This document shows, piece by piece, positions 38,685-46,977 of a stretch of 64,000 nucleotides of DNA. The stretch covers positions 1 to 64,000 of the forward strand of contig NZ_JAWZSQ010000001.1 in NCBI RefSeq assembly GCF_034096925.1, given 5' to 3'. The DNA comes from Patulibacter defluvii. Its GTDB lineage: Bacteria; Actinomycetota; Thermoleophilia; Solirubrobacterales; Solirubrobacteraceae. The notes under the pieces were generated by a model that had not been told where the DNA came from, did not search any database, and worked only from the letters and a program-made list of their open reading frames with translations. Numbering within the stretch: position 1 is the first letter of the stretch; every line of letters begins with the position of its first letter. The translations under genes and the position numbers were made by a program.

Positions 38685-39614
38685 ATGCCTGCTGCCGTCC
38701 TCGCCCCGATCCAGTGGCTGATCGACCTGTTCCTGCCGGTCCTGGAGTTCTTCCACGACTCGCTGTCGATCCCGTGGGGCCTCTCGATCATCCTGCTGAC
38801 GGTGCTGCTGCGGCTGGCCGTGCTGCCGCTGGGCATCAAGTCCTTCAAGTCGATGCGGGGCCTGCAGGCGATCGCGCCGCAGATGAAGGCGCTGCAGACC
38901 AAGTACAAGGACGACCGCCAGCGTCTCCAGCAGGAGACGATGAAGCTCTACTCGGAGCACAAGGTCAACCCGTTCGGGTCCTGCCTGCCGATCCTGGCGC
39001 AGATCCCGTTCCTGATCGCGTTCTTCTACATGCTGCGGACCGATCTCAAGTTCGAGATCTGCGGCGACGGCGTCGATCGCAACCTGCCCCACAACGTCGG
39101 CTGCGGCGCGGTCCCGAACCCGGTCGGGGACTGGATGTACGGGCAGCCGAAGGGCAACGGCCCGCTCGGCGGCTTCGGTGAGAGCTTCATCGGGATCCAC
39201 GACATCACCGCGGTCGCCACCGGCGGCCTGCTGGTGCTGCTGCTGATCCTTTACGTCGGGTCGCAGATGGCCTCGTCGCTGGTCAACATGCCGCCGACGG
39301 CCGACAAGAACCAGAAGCGCCTGATGCTGGCGCTGCCGCTCGTCTTCGTGGTCTTCCTGATCCCGATCAAGCCGCCGTCGGGCCTCTTCCTCTACTGGAT
39401 CACCACCAACGTCTTCACGCTGGTCCAGCAGTGGGGGCTGATCCGGGTCTACGGCCACGCCAAGCCGGCGACGCCGGTCGAGGACGACGAGCCGGCCCCG
39501 AAGGGCAAGGGCGGCGTCGCGGTGGCGAAGGCCACGGCCGGCGCGGGGGGCGGCAGCGCGCCGCCGCCCCCGCCGCGCAAGCGCAAGAAGAAGCGTTCGG
39601 GACGGAGGCGCTGA
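38685..39614 (+). CDS. yidC: Membrane protein insertase YidC/Oxa1
   Basis: YidC inserts and folds membrane proteins. The first segment of the insertase core carries the essential Arg in LTVLLRLAVLPL. Further blocks are QAIAPQMKALQTKYKDD, NPFGSCLPILAQIPFLIAFFYMLR and the C-terminal helices with LFLYWITTNVFTLVQQW. It is of the short Gram-positive type without the large periplasmic domain, but the loop after TM2 (residues ~118-165) is long and holds two cysteines (FEICGDG, VGCGAV). The 309-residue protein ends in a Lys/Arg-rich tail. Confidence 0.96.
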   Translation: MPAAVLAPIQWLIDLFLPVLEFFHDSLSIPWGLSIILLTVLLRLAVLPLGIKSFKSMRGLQAIAPQMKALQTKYKDDRQRLQQETMKLYSEHKVNPFGSCLPILAQIPFLIAFFYMLRTDLKFEICGDGVDRNLPHNVGCGAVPNPVGDWMYGQPKGNGPLGGFGESFIGIHDITAVATGGLLVLLLILYVGSQMASSLVNMPPTADKNQKRLMLALPLVFVVFLIPIKPPSGLFLYWITTNVFTLVQQWGLIRVYGHAKPATPVEDDEPAPKGKGGVAVAKATAGAGGGSAPPPPPRKRKKKRSGRRR

Positions 39615-39615
39615 G

Positions 39616-40092
39616 ATGGTCGACGACGCGATCGGCGAGCGGATCGCCGTCGAGGTCGGGGCTCTCGTCGGCCGGGTGGCGCTGGGCGTCGACGCCGGCG
39701 ACGACGTCGAGGTCACCCGCGAGGGCAACCGGATCACGGCGACCCTGCGGGGCGAGGGCGTGGCGCCCTTCATCGGCCGTCACGGCCAGGTGATCGACGC
39801 GGTCCAGCACCTGGCGACGCGGGTGGCGGCCAAGCACGCCCCCGGCGGCGACTGGGTGGTGACCGTCGACGCGGGCGACTACCGCAGCCGGCGGGCGACG
39901 ATCCTCGACCGGATCGCCGGCGAGGCGGCCGATCGCGCCGTCTCCGGCGGCTCGGCGGTGGCGCTCGACCCGATGACGGCGAGCGAGCGGCGCTACGTGC
40001 ACGAGCGGCTGCGGGACCGGGGCGACGTCTCCACCCACAGCGAGGGCGACGAGCCCGAGCGGCACCTGGTCGTCACGCCGAAGCGGGCGTGA
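39616..40092 (+). CDS. khpB: KH/R3H RNA-binding protein (Jag/KhpB)
   Basis: A KH domain with the GRHGQ loop (APFIGRHGQVIDAVQHLA) is followed by an R3H domain with DPMTASERRYVHERL. KhpB binds many transcripts and affects cell elongation and division in Gram-positive bacteria. At 158 aa it lacks the N-terminal Jag_N domain, as is usual in actinobacteria. It begins 1 bp after the yidC stop and overlaps rsmG. Confidence 0.93.
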   Translation: MVDDAIGERIAVEVGALVGRVALGVDAGDDVEVTREGNRITATLRGEGVAPFIGRHGQVIDAVQHLATRVAAKHAPGGDWVVTVDAGDYRSRRATILDRIAGEAADRAVSGGSAVALDPMTASERRYVHERLRDRGDVSTHSEGDEPERHLVVTPKRA

Positions 40093-40802
40093 GCGGGATC
40101 GCGCCGGCCGTCGAGCGGCGGCTGGCGGAGCTGGCCGAGCGCTACGACCTGACCGCGGCCGCGCACGACGCGCTGCGGACGATGCTGGCGGTGCTGGCCG
40201 ACGACGAGCACGCCGCGACCACGGTCCGCGACCCGGTGGTGGCGGTCGATCGCCACGTCGCCGACGGGCTCAGCGGGCTCGAGATGGCGGCGGTCCGCGA
40301 GGCCGAGCGGCTGATCGACATCGGGACCGGGATCGGGGTGCCGGCGCTGGTGCTGGCCGCCGCCCGGCCCGAGCTGCAGGTGGTGGCGATGGACACGGTC
40401 GGCAAGAAGGTCGACTGGGTCACCGCCTGCGCAGCCCGGATGGGGCTGACGAACGTGACCGGCGTCCACGGCCGGGCCGAGGCGTGGCCCGAGGGCCTGG
40501 GTGGCTTCGACGTCGTGGCCGCGCGGGCGGTGGCGCCGCTGGGGGTGCTGCTGGAGTACGCCGCGCCGCTGCTGCGCGAGGGCGGGTCGCTGGTGGCCTG
40601 GAAGGGCGTGCTGGAGCCGGAGGAGGAGCGGACCGGCCGGGCGGTCGCGCCGCAGCTGGCGATGAGCGCGCCCGAGAGCACGCCGACGCGGCCCTGGGAC
40701 GACGCCCGCGACCGCCGCTTCGTCGTCTCGCGCAAGCAGGGGCCGACGCCGGCCGGATTCCCGCGCCGGGCGGGGATGGCCCGCAAGCGCCCGCTCGGCT
40801 GA
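40089..40802 (+). CDS. rsmG: 16S rRNA (guanine527-N7)-methyltransferase RsmG
   Basis: RsmG methylates G527 in 16S rRNA with SAM; loss gives low-level streptomycin resistance. The SAM motif is IDIGTGIGVPALVLAAARP, followed by DTVGKKVDWVTACAARMGL and FDVVAARAVAPLGVLLEYA. The 237-residue protein starts at GTG 40089, which overlaps the khpB stop as GTGA, and ends just before parS/parA, as in many genomes. Confidence 0.95.
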   Translation: MSGIAPAVERRLAELAERYDLTAAAHDALRTMLAVLADDEHAATTVRDPVVAVDRHVADGLSGLEMAAVREAERLIDIGTGIGVPALVLAAARPELQVVAMDTVGKKVDWVTACAARMGLTNVTGVHGRAEAWPEGLGGFDVVAARAVAPLGVLLEYAAPLLREGGSLVAWKGVLEPEEERTGRAVAPQLAMSAPESTPTRPWDDARDRRFVVSRKQGPTPAGFPRRAGMARKRPLG

Positions 40803-40870
40803 GCGGCGCCGATTCGGCCCTCGTTCGCCCTCCGTGGGCGGTTCCTGCTCGCTGCAGGGGTTCTTGCGCG

Positions 40871-40894
40871 GCGCCGTTTCACGTGAAACGGCGC
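40871..40894. promoter_or_regulatory. parS centromere site 1
   Basis: The perfect parS core GTTTCACGTGAAAC lies at 40876-40889 and sits in a 24-bp perfect palindrome. ParB loads here to build the partition complex. It is in the rsmG-parA gap, 54 bp before the parA start. Confidence 0.97.
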
Positions 40895-40947
40895 GGAGGG
40901 CCGCGGGCCGGGCGTACCGCCCCCCGTCGCGGTACCGTCCTACCCCC

Positions 40948-41706
40948 TTGGGCACGATCTACGCCATCGCCAACCAGAAGGGCGGAGTGGGCAAGACCAC
41001 GACCGCCGTCAACCTCGCCGCCTGCATCGCCGAGGCCGGCTACCCGACGCTGCTGGTCGACATCGACGCCCAGGCCAACGCGACGGTCGCGCTCGGGGTC
41101 GACAAGACCACTGAGCCGAGCATCTACGACGTCCTGCGCGGCGACGTCGCCGCTCTCGACGCGGTGGTGGCGACCGACATCGAGGGCCTGTCGCTGCTGC
41201 CGGCCCACCCCGACCTGGCCGCCGCGACCGTCGAGCTGGCGCGGGCGAACGGCAGCGACACGCGGCTGCGCGACGCGCTCGAGCCGGTGCGGGAGCGGTT
41301 CACCTTCGTGCTGCTTGACTGCCCGCCGTCGCTGGGGCCGCTGACGATCAACGCGCTGGCCGCCGCCGACCGGGTGATCGTGCCGGTCCAGACCGAGTAC
41401 TTCGCGCTCGAGGGCCTGGCCGGGCTGCTCGACACGCTGGGGCTGGTGCAGCGGCGCCTGAACCCGCGGCTGGCGATCGCCGGGATGCTGCTGACGATGC
41501 ACGACACCCGCACCCGGCTGGCGCACGACGTCGAGCAGGAGGTGCGCCAGCACTTCCCCGACCTGGTCTTCCGAACGGTGATCCCGCGGAACGTGCGGAT
41601 CAGCGAGGCGCCGAGCTACGGCGTCCCCGTGATCCACCACGACCCGCACTCGAACGGCGCGACGGCGTACTTCGAGCTGGCGAAGGAGATGGTGGCTCGT
41701 GGCTAG
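40948..41706 (+). CDS. parA: Chromosome partitioning ATPase ParA (Soj)
   Basis: ParA is a Walker-type ATPase that moves ParB-parS complexes. The deviant Walker A is KGGVGKTTTAVNLA, with LLVDIDAQANAT and LLDCPPSLGPLTINALAA following. TTG 40948 (252 aa) is chosen because it gives the standard IYAIANQKGG N-terminus; the open frame extends upstream through parS but is implausible there. TACCGT 10-15 nt before the TTG may be a leaderless -10. parB overlaps the end by 8 bp. Confidence 0.95.
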   Translation: MGTIYAIANQKGGVGKTTTAVNLAACIAEAGYPTLLVDIDAQANATVALGVDKTTEPSIYDVLRGDVAALDAVVATDIEGLSLLPAHPDLAAATVELARANGSDTRLRDALEPVRERFTFVLLDCPPSLGPLTINALAAADRVIVPVQTEYFALEGLAGLLDTLGLVQRRLNPRLAIAGMLLTMHDTRTRLAHDVEQEVRQHFPDLVFRTVIPRNVRISEAPSYGVPVIHHDPHSNGATAYFELAKEMVARG

Positions 41707-42577
41707 CAAGCCCAAGCAGCGGGGGATGGGGCGCGGCCTGGCCGCGATCCTCTCGACCGACGAGAGCCTGGACGGCAGCGCCAGCGGGCCGGAGCTGCGG
41801 ACGCTCTCGGTCGAGCTGATCAGCCCCAACCCGCACCAGCCGCGGCGGGTCTTCGACGAGGACGCGCTGCAGGCGCTGGCCGGGTCGATCGCCGACCGCG
41901 GGGTGCTGCAGCCGATCCTGGTCCGGCCGCTGCCCGGCGGCCACTACGAGCTGGTGGCCGGCGAGCGGCGCTGGCGGGCCAGCCAGCTGGCCGGCCTGAG
42001 CGAGGTCCCGGCGCTGGTCCAGGACCAGGACGACGCGACCTCGCTGCAGTCGGCGCTGGTCGAGAACATGGCCCGGGCCGACCTGAACCCGGTCGAGGAG
42101 GCCCGCGCGGTCGCCGCGCTGGTCGAGGACCTGGGCCTGACCCGCGAGGCGGTCGGCCGGATGGTCGGGCGCAGCCGGGTGGCGATCTCGAACCTGCTGC
42201 GGATCCTCGACCTGCCGGACGAGGCGCTCGACCTGATCGGCGACGGCACGCTGAGCGAGGGCCACGGCCGCGCGCTGCTGCTGGCCGACGGCCACGAGGT
42301 GCGCCGCGACCTGGCCCGGGCCGCGGCCCAGGAGGGCTGGTCGGTGCGGGTGCTGGAGCAGCGGGCGCGCGACGCCAGCGACGGCGCCCGGGCCCGCAAG
42401 CCGGCGCCGGCGGTCCCGGCCGACCAGGCGGCGGCGGCCGAGGAGCTGTCGCAGCGGCTGGCTCGCGCGCTCGGCCACGACGTCAAGGTGCGGCCGAAGG
42501 GCGACGGCTTCGTGGCCGAGATCCGGCTCGACGACGTCGACGAGGCCCGCCGCCTGACCGATCGCCTGGGGGCGTAG
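41699..42577 (+). CDS. parB: Chromosome partitioning protein ParB (Spo0J)
   Basis: ParB binds parS and is a CTP-dependent DNA clamp. The CTPase domain shows PNPHQPRRVFDEDALQALA, GVLQPILVRPL, GERRWRASQLAGL and ENMARADLNPVEEA. The helix-turn-helix is LTREAVGRMVGRSRVAISNLLRIL, followed by LSEGHGRALL and a C-terminal dimerisation region. It has 292 aa. GTG 41699 overlaps parA by 8 bp. Two parS sites lie within 1.7 kb. Confidence 0.96.
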   Translation: MASKPKQRGMGRGLAAILSTDESLDGSASGPELRTLSVELISPNPHQPRRVFDEDALQALAGSIADRGVLQPILVRPLPGGHYELVAGERRWRASQLAGLSEVPALVQDQDDATSLQSALVENMARADLNPVEEARAVAALVEDLGLTREAVGRMVGRSRVAISNLLRILDLPDEALDLIGDGTLSEGHGRALLLADGHEVRRDLARAAAQEGWSVRVLEQRARDASDGARARKPAPAVPADQAAAAEELSQRLARALGHDVKVRPKGDGFVAEIRLDDVDEARRLTDRLGA

Positions 42578-42637
42578 CGGGGGGCCGTCGCGGCGCGCTG
42601 CGGCGCCGATGCACGTGCGCTACTCTTCCGTCTCCTC

Positions 42638-42711
<74 letters not shown>

Positions 42712-42722
42712 CCTCAACGGCA

Positions 42723-42741
42723 CCCCGCCCCGGCGGGGTTT
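42723..42741 (+). terminator. Rho-independent terminator after tRNA-Ile
   Basis: CCCCGCC (42723-42729) and GGCGGGG (42732-42738) form a stem followed by TTT. This is the most classical terminator in the window and lies 12 nt after the tRNA. Confidence 0.75.
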
Positions 42742-42794
42742 CGTCGTTCTGGAGCGGGATCGCACCCGGCCAAGGGCCGCGAACCGGGCGCTCC

Positions 42795-42800
42795 TATACT
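42795..42800 (+). promoter_or_regulatory. -10 box of the DUF151 nuclease gene
   Basis: TATACT is one base from consensus. It predicts a transcript start near 42807, so an ATG at 42804 would be outside or at the very end of the mRNA. This supports ATG 42855 as start. Confidence 0.55.
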
Positions 42801-42854
42801 CCAATGACGGAGCCGCTCGACCGTCCGGTCGGGGCCTCCGCACCCGGAGCTGAC

Positions 42855-43343
42855 ATGCAGGAGATGACCGTCTACGGCGTGAGCTTCGACATGGTCGGAA
42901 AGCAGCCGATCGTGCTTCTGAAGTGCGTCGAATCGAACCGCTTCCTCCCGATCTGGATCGGGCATCCGGAGGCTGCCGCGATCCTGATGCGGCTACAGGG
43001 CGCGTCGACCCCGCGTCCGATGACGCACGACCTGATGGTCGACCTGCTCGGCGAGTTCGAGGTCAAGTGCCTGCAGGTGGCGGTCACCGAGCTGCGCGAC
43101 AACACCTTCTTCGCGACGATCACGCTCGAGCAGAACGGCCGCGAGGTGGAGATCGACTCACGCCCCTCGGACGCGCTGGCCTTCGCGGTCCGCTGCGGCG
43201 CGCCGATCTACGCGGCTGACGAGGTGATCGAGGAGTCGGCGATCGAGTTCGAGCGCAACGCCGAGGAGGCGGACGACGTCGTCGATCGCTTCAAGAGCTT
43301 CCTCGACGACGTCTCGCCCGACGACTTCCGCCAGCAGGGCTGA
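42855..43343 (+). CDS. Bifunctional nuclease family protein (DUF151)
   Basis: The 162-residue protein has the BFN/DUF151 core: MTVYGVSFDM, LLKCVESNRFLPIWIGHPEAAAI, RPMTHDLMVDLLGEF and IDSRPSDALAFAVRCGAPIYA. Some plant and Mycobacterium homologues have nuclease activity; the bacterial role is unclear. ATG 42855 is preferred over ATG 42804 because CGGAG lies 6 nt before it and the likely transcript begins near 42807. A parS site lies 20 bp after the stop. Confidence 0.9.
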   Translation: MQEMTVYGVSFDMVGKQPIVLLKCVESNRFLPIWIGHPEAAAILMRLQGASTPRPMTHDLMVDLLGEFEVKCLQVAVTELRDNTFFATITLEQNGREVEIDSRPSDALAFAVRCGAPIYAADEVIEESAIEFERNAEEADDVVDRFKSFLDDVSPDDFRQQG

Positions 43344-43362
43344 GCCCACGCCCCGCCGGCGA

Positions 43363-43380
43363 GCGTTTCACGTGAAACGC
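43363..43380. promoter_or_regulatory. parS centromere site 2, overlapping a stop codon
   Basis: The perfect core GTTTCACGTGAAAC lies at 43365-43378 inside an 18-bp palindrome. On the minus strand its bases supply the last codons (Arg-Phe-Thr) and the TGA stop of the amine oxidase gene. It is 2.5 kb from parS 1. Confidence 0.95.
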
Positions 43381-44756
43381 GACAGGGCGCCGGCTGGTGC
43401 CTCGGCGACCGCGGCCAGCACGTCGCGGGCGGCCCGCTCGCCCGAGCTGATCGCTCCGTCCATGTAGCCGGCGAAGACCTCGGCGGTCTCGGTCCCGGCC
43501 CAGTGGATCCGCCCGCAGGGCTGGCGGACCCCGAAGCCGAGCGAGGTCAGCACCCCGGGCGGCAGGAAGCCGGCGTAGCAGCCGCGGGTGAAGGGCTCCT
43601 CGGCCCACGAGCGCTCGACGTACTCGCGGACCTCGCCGGCCCGCGGCCCGAAGAAGCGGACGAAGCAGGCCACCACCGCCCGCCGCCGCTCCTCCAGCGA
43701 CAGCCGGCCCAGCTCGCGGGCCTGCGCGCCCTCCAGGAATCCGAGCAGCACGCCGACGCCGCCGGTCGAGGGGGTGTTGTCGAAGACCACCTTGACCGGA
43801 CCGGCGGTGCTGGTGACCTGGCCGGAGAAGCCCTCGCGACGCCAGAACGGCTCGTCGTAGACCGCCATGCACTTGATGACCGAGCCCTGCGGCGTCCGCT
43901 GGGTCAGCTGGTCGCGCCAGCCGGGCAGGGCCGGCTGGTAGTCGATCCGGCCGGCGAGCGTCGGCGGGATCGCCACGATCGCCTGCTGCGCCTGGACCTC
44001 GATCCCGTCGGCGTGGACGGTCACGCCCTCGTCGTCGGTCACGATCCGCCGGACCGGGGCGCCGAGCACCACCCGATCGCCCAGCTGCTCGGCCGCGCGC
44101 TCGGCGATCAGCTGCGACCCGCCGACGATCCGGTGCTGCTGGGCTCCGCCGGCGGTCGAGATCAGCGCGTCGAAGCCGCCGCCGGAGTGCAGGTAGAAGA
44201 GGAAGTGCAGCAGCGACAGCTCGCCCGGCTGCGAGGCGAAGACCGCCTCGCACATCAGCTGGAAGAACTCGCGGGCCCCGGCGGTGCGGGTGTGGCGGCC
44301 CAGCCAGGTGGCCACGGTCTGGGCGTCCCAGGCCTCCGCCTTGCGCGCCCGCCAGGGCTCGTCGAGCGGCACCTGGCGGGCCATCCGGTCGAGCCGCGCC
44401 TGGGCCTGGGCGACGTCGGCCAGCAGCAGCGGGTTGAGCCGCGGGATCGCGCCCTGGTAGCGGGAGAGGCGGCCGCGGTGCTCGAACTGGTTGTCGCCCT
44501 CGTCGAAGGTCTCGAACAGCTCCAGGCCGAGCTCGCGGATCCAGGCGTTGACCCGCAGCTGCTTCGGGCCGACCCACTGGCCGCCGACCTCGACGATCCC
44601 GCCGGCCTCCAGCTCGTGGTTCAGGAGCCGCCCGCCGACCCGCTCGCGGGCCTCCAGCACGACCACCGTCCGGCCCGCGTCGACCAGGGCCCGGGCGGCC
44701 GAGAGGCCGGCCAGGCCGGCGCCGACGACCACGACGTCTGCGTGCGTGCTGCTCAT
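43368..44756 (-). CDS. Flavin monoamine oxidase family protein
   Basis: The FAD-binding motif VVVVGAGLAGLSAARAL with the distal Glu in VLEARERVGGR starts the 462-residue protein. VGGQWVGPKQLRV and the C-terminal HWAGTETAEVFAGYMDGAISSGERAA complete the FAD site. The TRGCYAGFLPPG segment matches YSGGCYTTYFPPG of monoamine oxidases, so the Cys that binds FAD covalently in MAO is kept. Such enzymes oxidise amines to aldehydes with release of ammonia and peroxide. A divergent PucR regulator gene lies 104 bp away. The stop codon lies in parS 2. Confidence 0.92.
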   Translation of the reverse strand: MSSTHADVVVVGAGLAGLSAARALVDAGRTVVVLEARERVGGRLLNHELEAGGIVEVGGQWVGPKQLRVNAWIRELGLELFETFDEGDNQFEHRGRLSRYQGAIPRLNPLLLADVAQAQARLDRMARQVPLDEPWRARKAEAWDAQTVATWLGRHTRTAGAREFFQLMCEAVFASQPGELSLLHFLFYLHSGGGFDALISTAGGAQQHRIVGGSQLIAERAAEQLGDRVVLGAPVRRIVTDDEGVTVHADGIEVQAQQAIVAIPPTLAGRIDYQPALPGWRDQLTQRTPQGSVIKCMAVYDEPFWRREGFSGQVTSTAGPVKVVFDNTPSTGGVGVLLGFLEGAQARELGRLSLEERRRAVVACFVRFFGPRAGEVREYVERSWAEEPFTRGCYAGFLPPGVLTSLGFGVRQPCGRIHWAGTETAEVFAGYMDGAISSGERAARDVLAAVAEAPAGALSRFT

Positions 44757-44791
44757 GCCGCCCAGCGTCGCGCCGCACGGTCGCTGGCCGC

Positions 44792-44828
44792 TGCACGAGG
44801 TTCGGCAACCGGGTCTGCGAGGTTCGCA
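44792..44828. promoter_or_regulatory. Candidate operator: CGAGGTTCG direct repeat between oxidase and PucR genes
   Basis: CGAGGTTCG occurs at 44796-44804 and again at 44818-44826, 22 bp apart or about two helical turns. The second copy sits in the palindrome TGCGAGGTTCGCA (44816-44828). The TACGGT at 44847-44852 is a likely -10 for the PucR-type gene. The site is well placed for the regulator to control both divergent genes. Confidence 0.5.
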
Positions 44829-44860
44829 GGAGCGCGGCGGGCGGTCTACGGTTGCTCGCG

Positions 44861-46048
44861 GTGGAGGTCACGGCGACCCAGCGGATCGTGGAGCGGCTCG
44901 TCCGGGCGGTCGCCGAGCGCGAGGACGAGCTGGTCGAGCGGATGCTCGAGCGGTTCGCGATCGAGGCGCCCGGGGCGGGCGTCGGCGCCGATCCCGACCT
45001 GACCGAGGTCGTGCGCCGCAGCAGCTACGACAACCTGCGCGCGGCCCTGCGGCACGTGACCGACGGCGGCGACCCGCTGCCCGACGGGCCACCGCCGGCC
45101 GCGGTCGAGGAGGCCCGCGAGTCGGCGCGGGCCGGGATGTCGCTGGTCGCCGGCCTCCAGACCTACCGGATCGGCCAGGCGGTGGTCTGGGACGCGATGC
45201 TCGACGCGATCGACCGGCTGGAGGAGGACGATCCCGCGGCCCGCAGCGCCGCGCTGCGGACGGCCAGCGCCCGGGCCTTCGCCTTCGTCGACGCGATCGT
45301 CCCGCACGTGATGGAGGTCTACACCCGCGAGCGCGACCGGCTGCTGCGCAGCCGCGAGCAGCGACGGGTCCAGCTGGTCCGCGACCTGCTCGACGGCGAG
45401 CACGTCGACAGCGGCGAGCTGGGCTACGACCTGATCGGCCGTCACCGGGCCGCGATCGCCTGGGGGCCGGGCAGCGAGGCCGAGCTGACGCGGCTGGCCG
45501 CGGCGCTGCGGACGCCGGTGCTGGTGGTGGCGGTCGGCGGCCAGACCGCCTGGGGCTGGCTCGGCGCCGGGGCCGACGACGACCGCGCGCTGCGGGCGGC
45601 GCTCGAGCCGTGGCCGGGGCGGCTGGCCTTCGGCCGCGCCGACACGGGGCCGGAGGGCTTCCGCCGCAGCCACGGCCAGGCCCGGGCGGCCCACCGGATC
45701 GGCGCCGCGACCGGCGATCCACTGACCTGCTTCGACGACGTCGCACTCGAATCGGTGATGCTGGCCGACGAGGAGGCGGCCCGCGCCTTCGTCGCCGCCG
45801 AGCTGGCCAGGCTCGACGACGGCCGCGACGGCGCCAAGCTGCGCGAGACGCTGAGCGCCTACTTCGCCTGCGGCTTCAACGCCTCGGCCGCCGCGGCGCT
45901 GCTGGGCGTCAACGACCGCACGATCGCCTACCGCCTGCGCAGCATCGAGCAGCGCCTGGGCCGTCCGGTCCGCCGCCGCCAGACCGAGCTGCAGGCGGCG
46001 ATCCGGCTCGAACGGGTGCTGCGGGCCGGCGCCGGCCGGCCCGACTAA
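44861..46048 (+). CDS. PucR/CdaR-family transcriptional regulator
   Basis: The C-terminal helix-turn-helix of the PucR family is clear: LRETLSAYFACGFNASAAAALLGVNDRTIAYRLRSIEQRLG (pieces LSAYFACG, VNDRTIAYRL). A GGDEF-like middle domain (about residues 165-290) and a helical N-terminal sensor domain precede it. Relatives control purine, amine or amino-acid catabolism genes, usually as activators. GTG 44861 (395 aa) is preferred to TTG 44852 because the TACGGT -10 ends at 44852, making a leaderless start likely. It probably controls the divergent amine oxidase. Its TAA overlaps the convergent ddl-like stop. Confidence 0.88.
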   Translation: MEVTATQRIVERLVRAVAEREDELVERMLERFAIEAPGAGVGADPDLTEVVRRSSYDNLRAALRHVTDGGDPLPDGPPPAAVEEARESARAGMSLVAGLQTYRIGQAVVWDAMLDAIDRLEEDDPAARSAALRTASARAFAFVDAIVPHVMEVYTRERDRLLRSREQRRVQLVRDLLDGEHVDSGELGYDLIGRHRAAIAWGPGSEAELTRLAAALRTPVLVVAVGGQTAWGWLGAGADDDRALRAALEPWPGRLAFGRADTGPEGFRRSHGQARAAHRIGAATGDPLTCFDDVALESVMLADEEAARAFVAAELARLDDGRDGAKLRETLSAYFACGFNASAAAALLGVNDRTIAYRLRSIEQRLGRPVRRRQTELQAAIRLERVLRAGAGRPD

Positions 46049-46977
46049 CCGCGGGCGCCGGCCAGGGCCAGCTCGATCAGCCGCCCGACCAGCTGGTCGA
46101 AGCCGATCCCCGCGGCCTCGGCGGCCACCGGCAGGTAGCTGGTGTGGGTCAGGCCCGGGACCGCGTCGACCTCGATCACCGTCAGCTCGCCGCTGGTCCG
46201 CCCGGCCAGCAGGTCGACGCGGGCGAAGCCGCGGGCGCCGAGCGCCGCGAACGCCCGCAGGGCCAGCGCCTCGGCGGCGCTCGCCACCGCCGGATCGAGG
46301 TCGGCCGGGCAGGTGAAGGTGGTCTGGCCGATCGTGTAGCGGGCGCTGTAGGGGTCGTGGTCGCGCGGGTGGACCTCGACGATCGGCAGCGCCTCGCCGT
46401 CGAGGATCGAGACCGACAGGTCGTGGCCGTCGACGTGCTGCTCCAGCAGCGCGCGGTCGTCGTAGGAGAGCGCGGCGACCAAGGCCCCGGGCACGTCCTC
46501 GGGCCGCTCGACGACCTTCAGCCCCAGCGCCGAGCCCTGCCGCGAGGGCTTCACCACCAGCGGGAAGCCGAGCCGGTCGCCGGTCCGCGCCAGCGCGTCG
46601 GCCGCGCCCAGCTGCTTGAAGGCCGAGCTGGAGACGCTGACCGCATCCGGCGTGGCGATCCCGGCCGCGACCAGGGCCCGCTTGGCGACGACCTTGTCCC
46701 AGCAGCGCTCGCAGGCCGCGGGGGCCGAGCCGGTGTAGGGGATCTCCAGCACCTCCAGCAGCTCCTGGACGGTGCCGTCCTCGCCGTCCTCGCCGTGGAG
46801 GGCGACGAAGGCGACGTCGGGCCGCAGCCGGTCGAGCGTCTGGACCAGCGCGTGGTCGACGTCGACCGCGTGGACGTCGTGGCCGAGCCGCCGCAGCGCC
46901 TCGTCGACCCGCTGGCCGGACTGCAGCGAGACCTGGCGCTCCAGCGAGCGGCCGCCCATCAGCACCGCGACCCGCAT
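46045..46977 (-). CDS. Second D-Ala-D-Ala ligase-like protein (divergent paralogue)
   Basis: The 310-residue ATP-grasp protein shows MGGRSLERQVSLQSGQRV, LHGEDGEDGTVQELLE, VVKPSRQGSALGLKVV, ARVDLLAGR and TVIEVDAVPGLTHTS. Compared with the copy at 14502, EHEVS has become ERQVS, GSSVG is GSALG, and the metal ligand Asn of LNELNTLPG is Asp (IEVDAVPG). It could be a housekeeping Ddl, a depsipeptide ligase or a specialised enzyme; sequence alone does not decide. ATG 46977 overlaps the upstream aminotransferase stop by 1 bp (TGATG). Confidence 0.85.
   Translation of the reverse strand: MRVAVLMGGRSLERQVSLQSGQRVDEALRRLGHDVHAVDVDHALVQTLDRLRPDVAFVALHGEDGEDGTVQELLEVLEIPYTGSAPAACERCWDKVVAKRALVAAGIATPDAVSVSSSAFKQLGAADALARTGDRLGFPLVVKPSRQGSALGLKVVERPEDVPGALVAALSYDDRALLEQHVDGHDLSVSILDGEALPIVEVHPRDHDPYSARYTIGQTTFTCPADLDPAVASAAEALALRAFAALGARGFARVDLLAGRTSGELTVIEVDAVPGLTHTSYLPVAAEAAGIGFDQLVGRLIELALAGARG

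Noticed and set aside
40834..40947. N-terminal extension of ParA to GTG 40834
   Set aside because: It would translate parS and add residues absent from Soj/ParA proteins; TTG 40948 gives the conserved N-terminus.
42804..42854. Upstream start of the DUF151 nuclease at ATG 42804
   Set aside because: The TATACT box ends 3 nt before it, so the codon would lie at or before the transcript start, and ATG 42855 has a good ribosome binding site.
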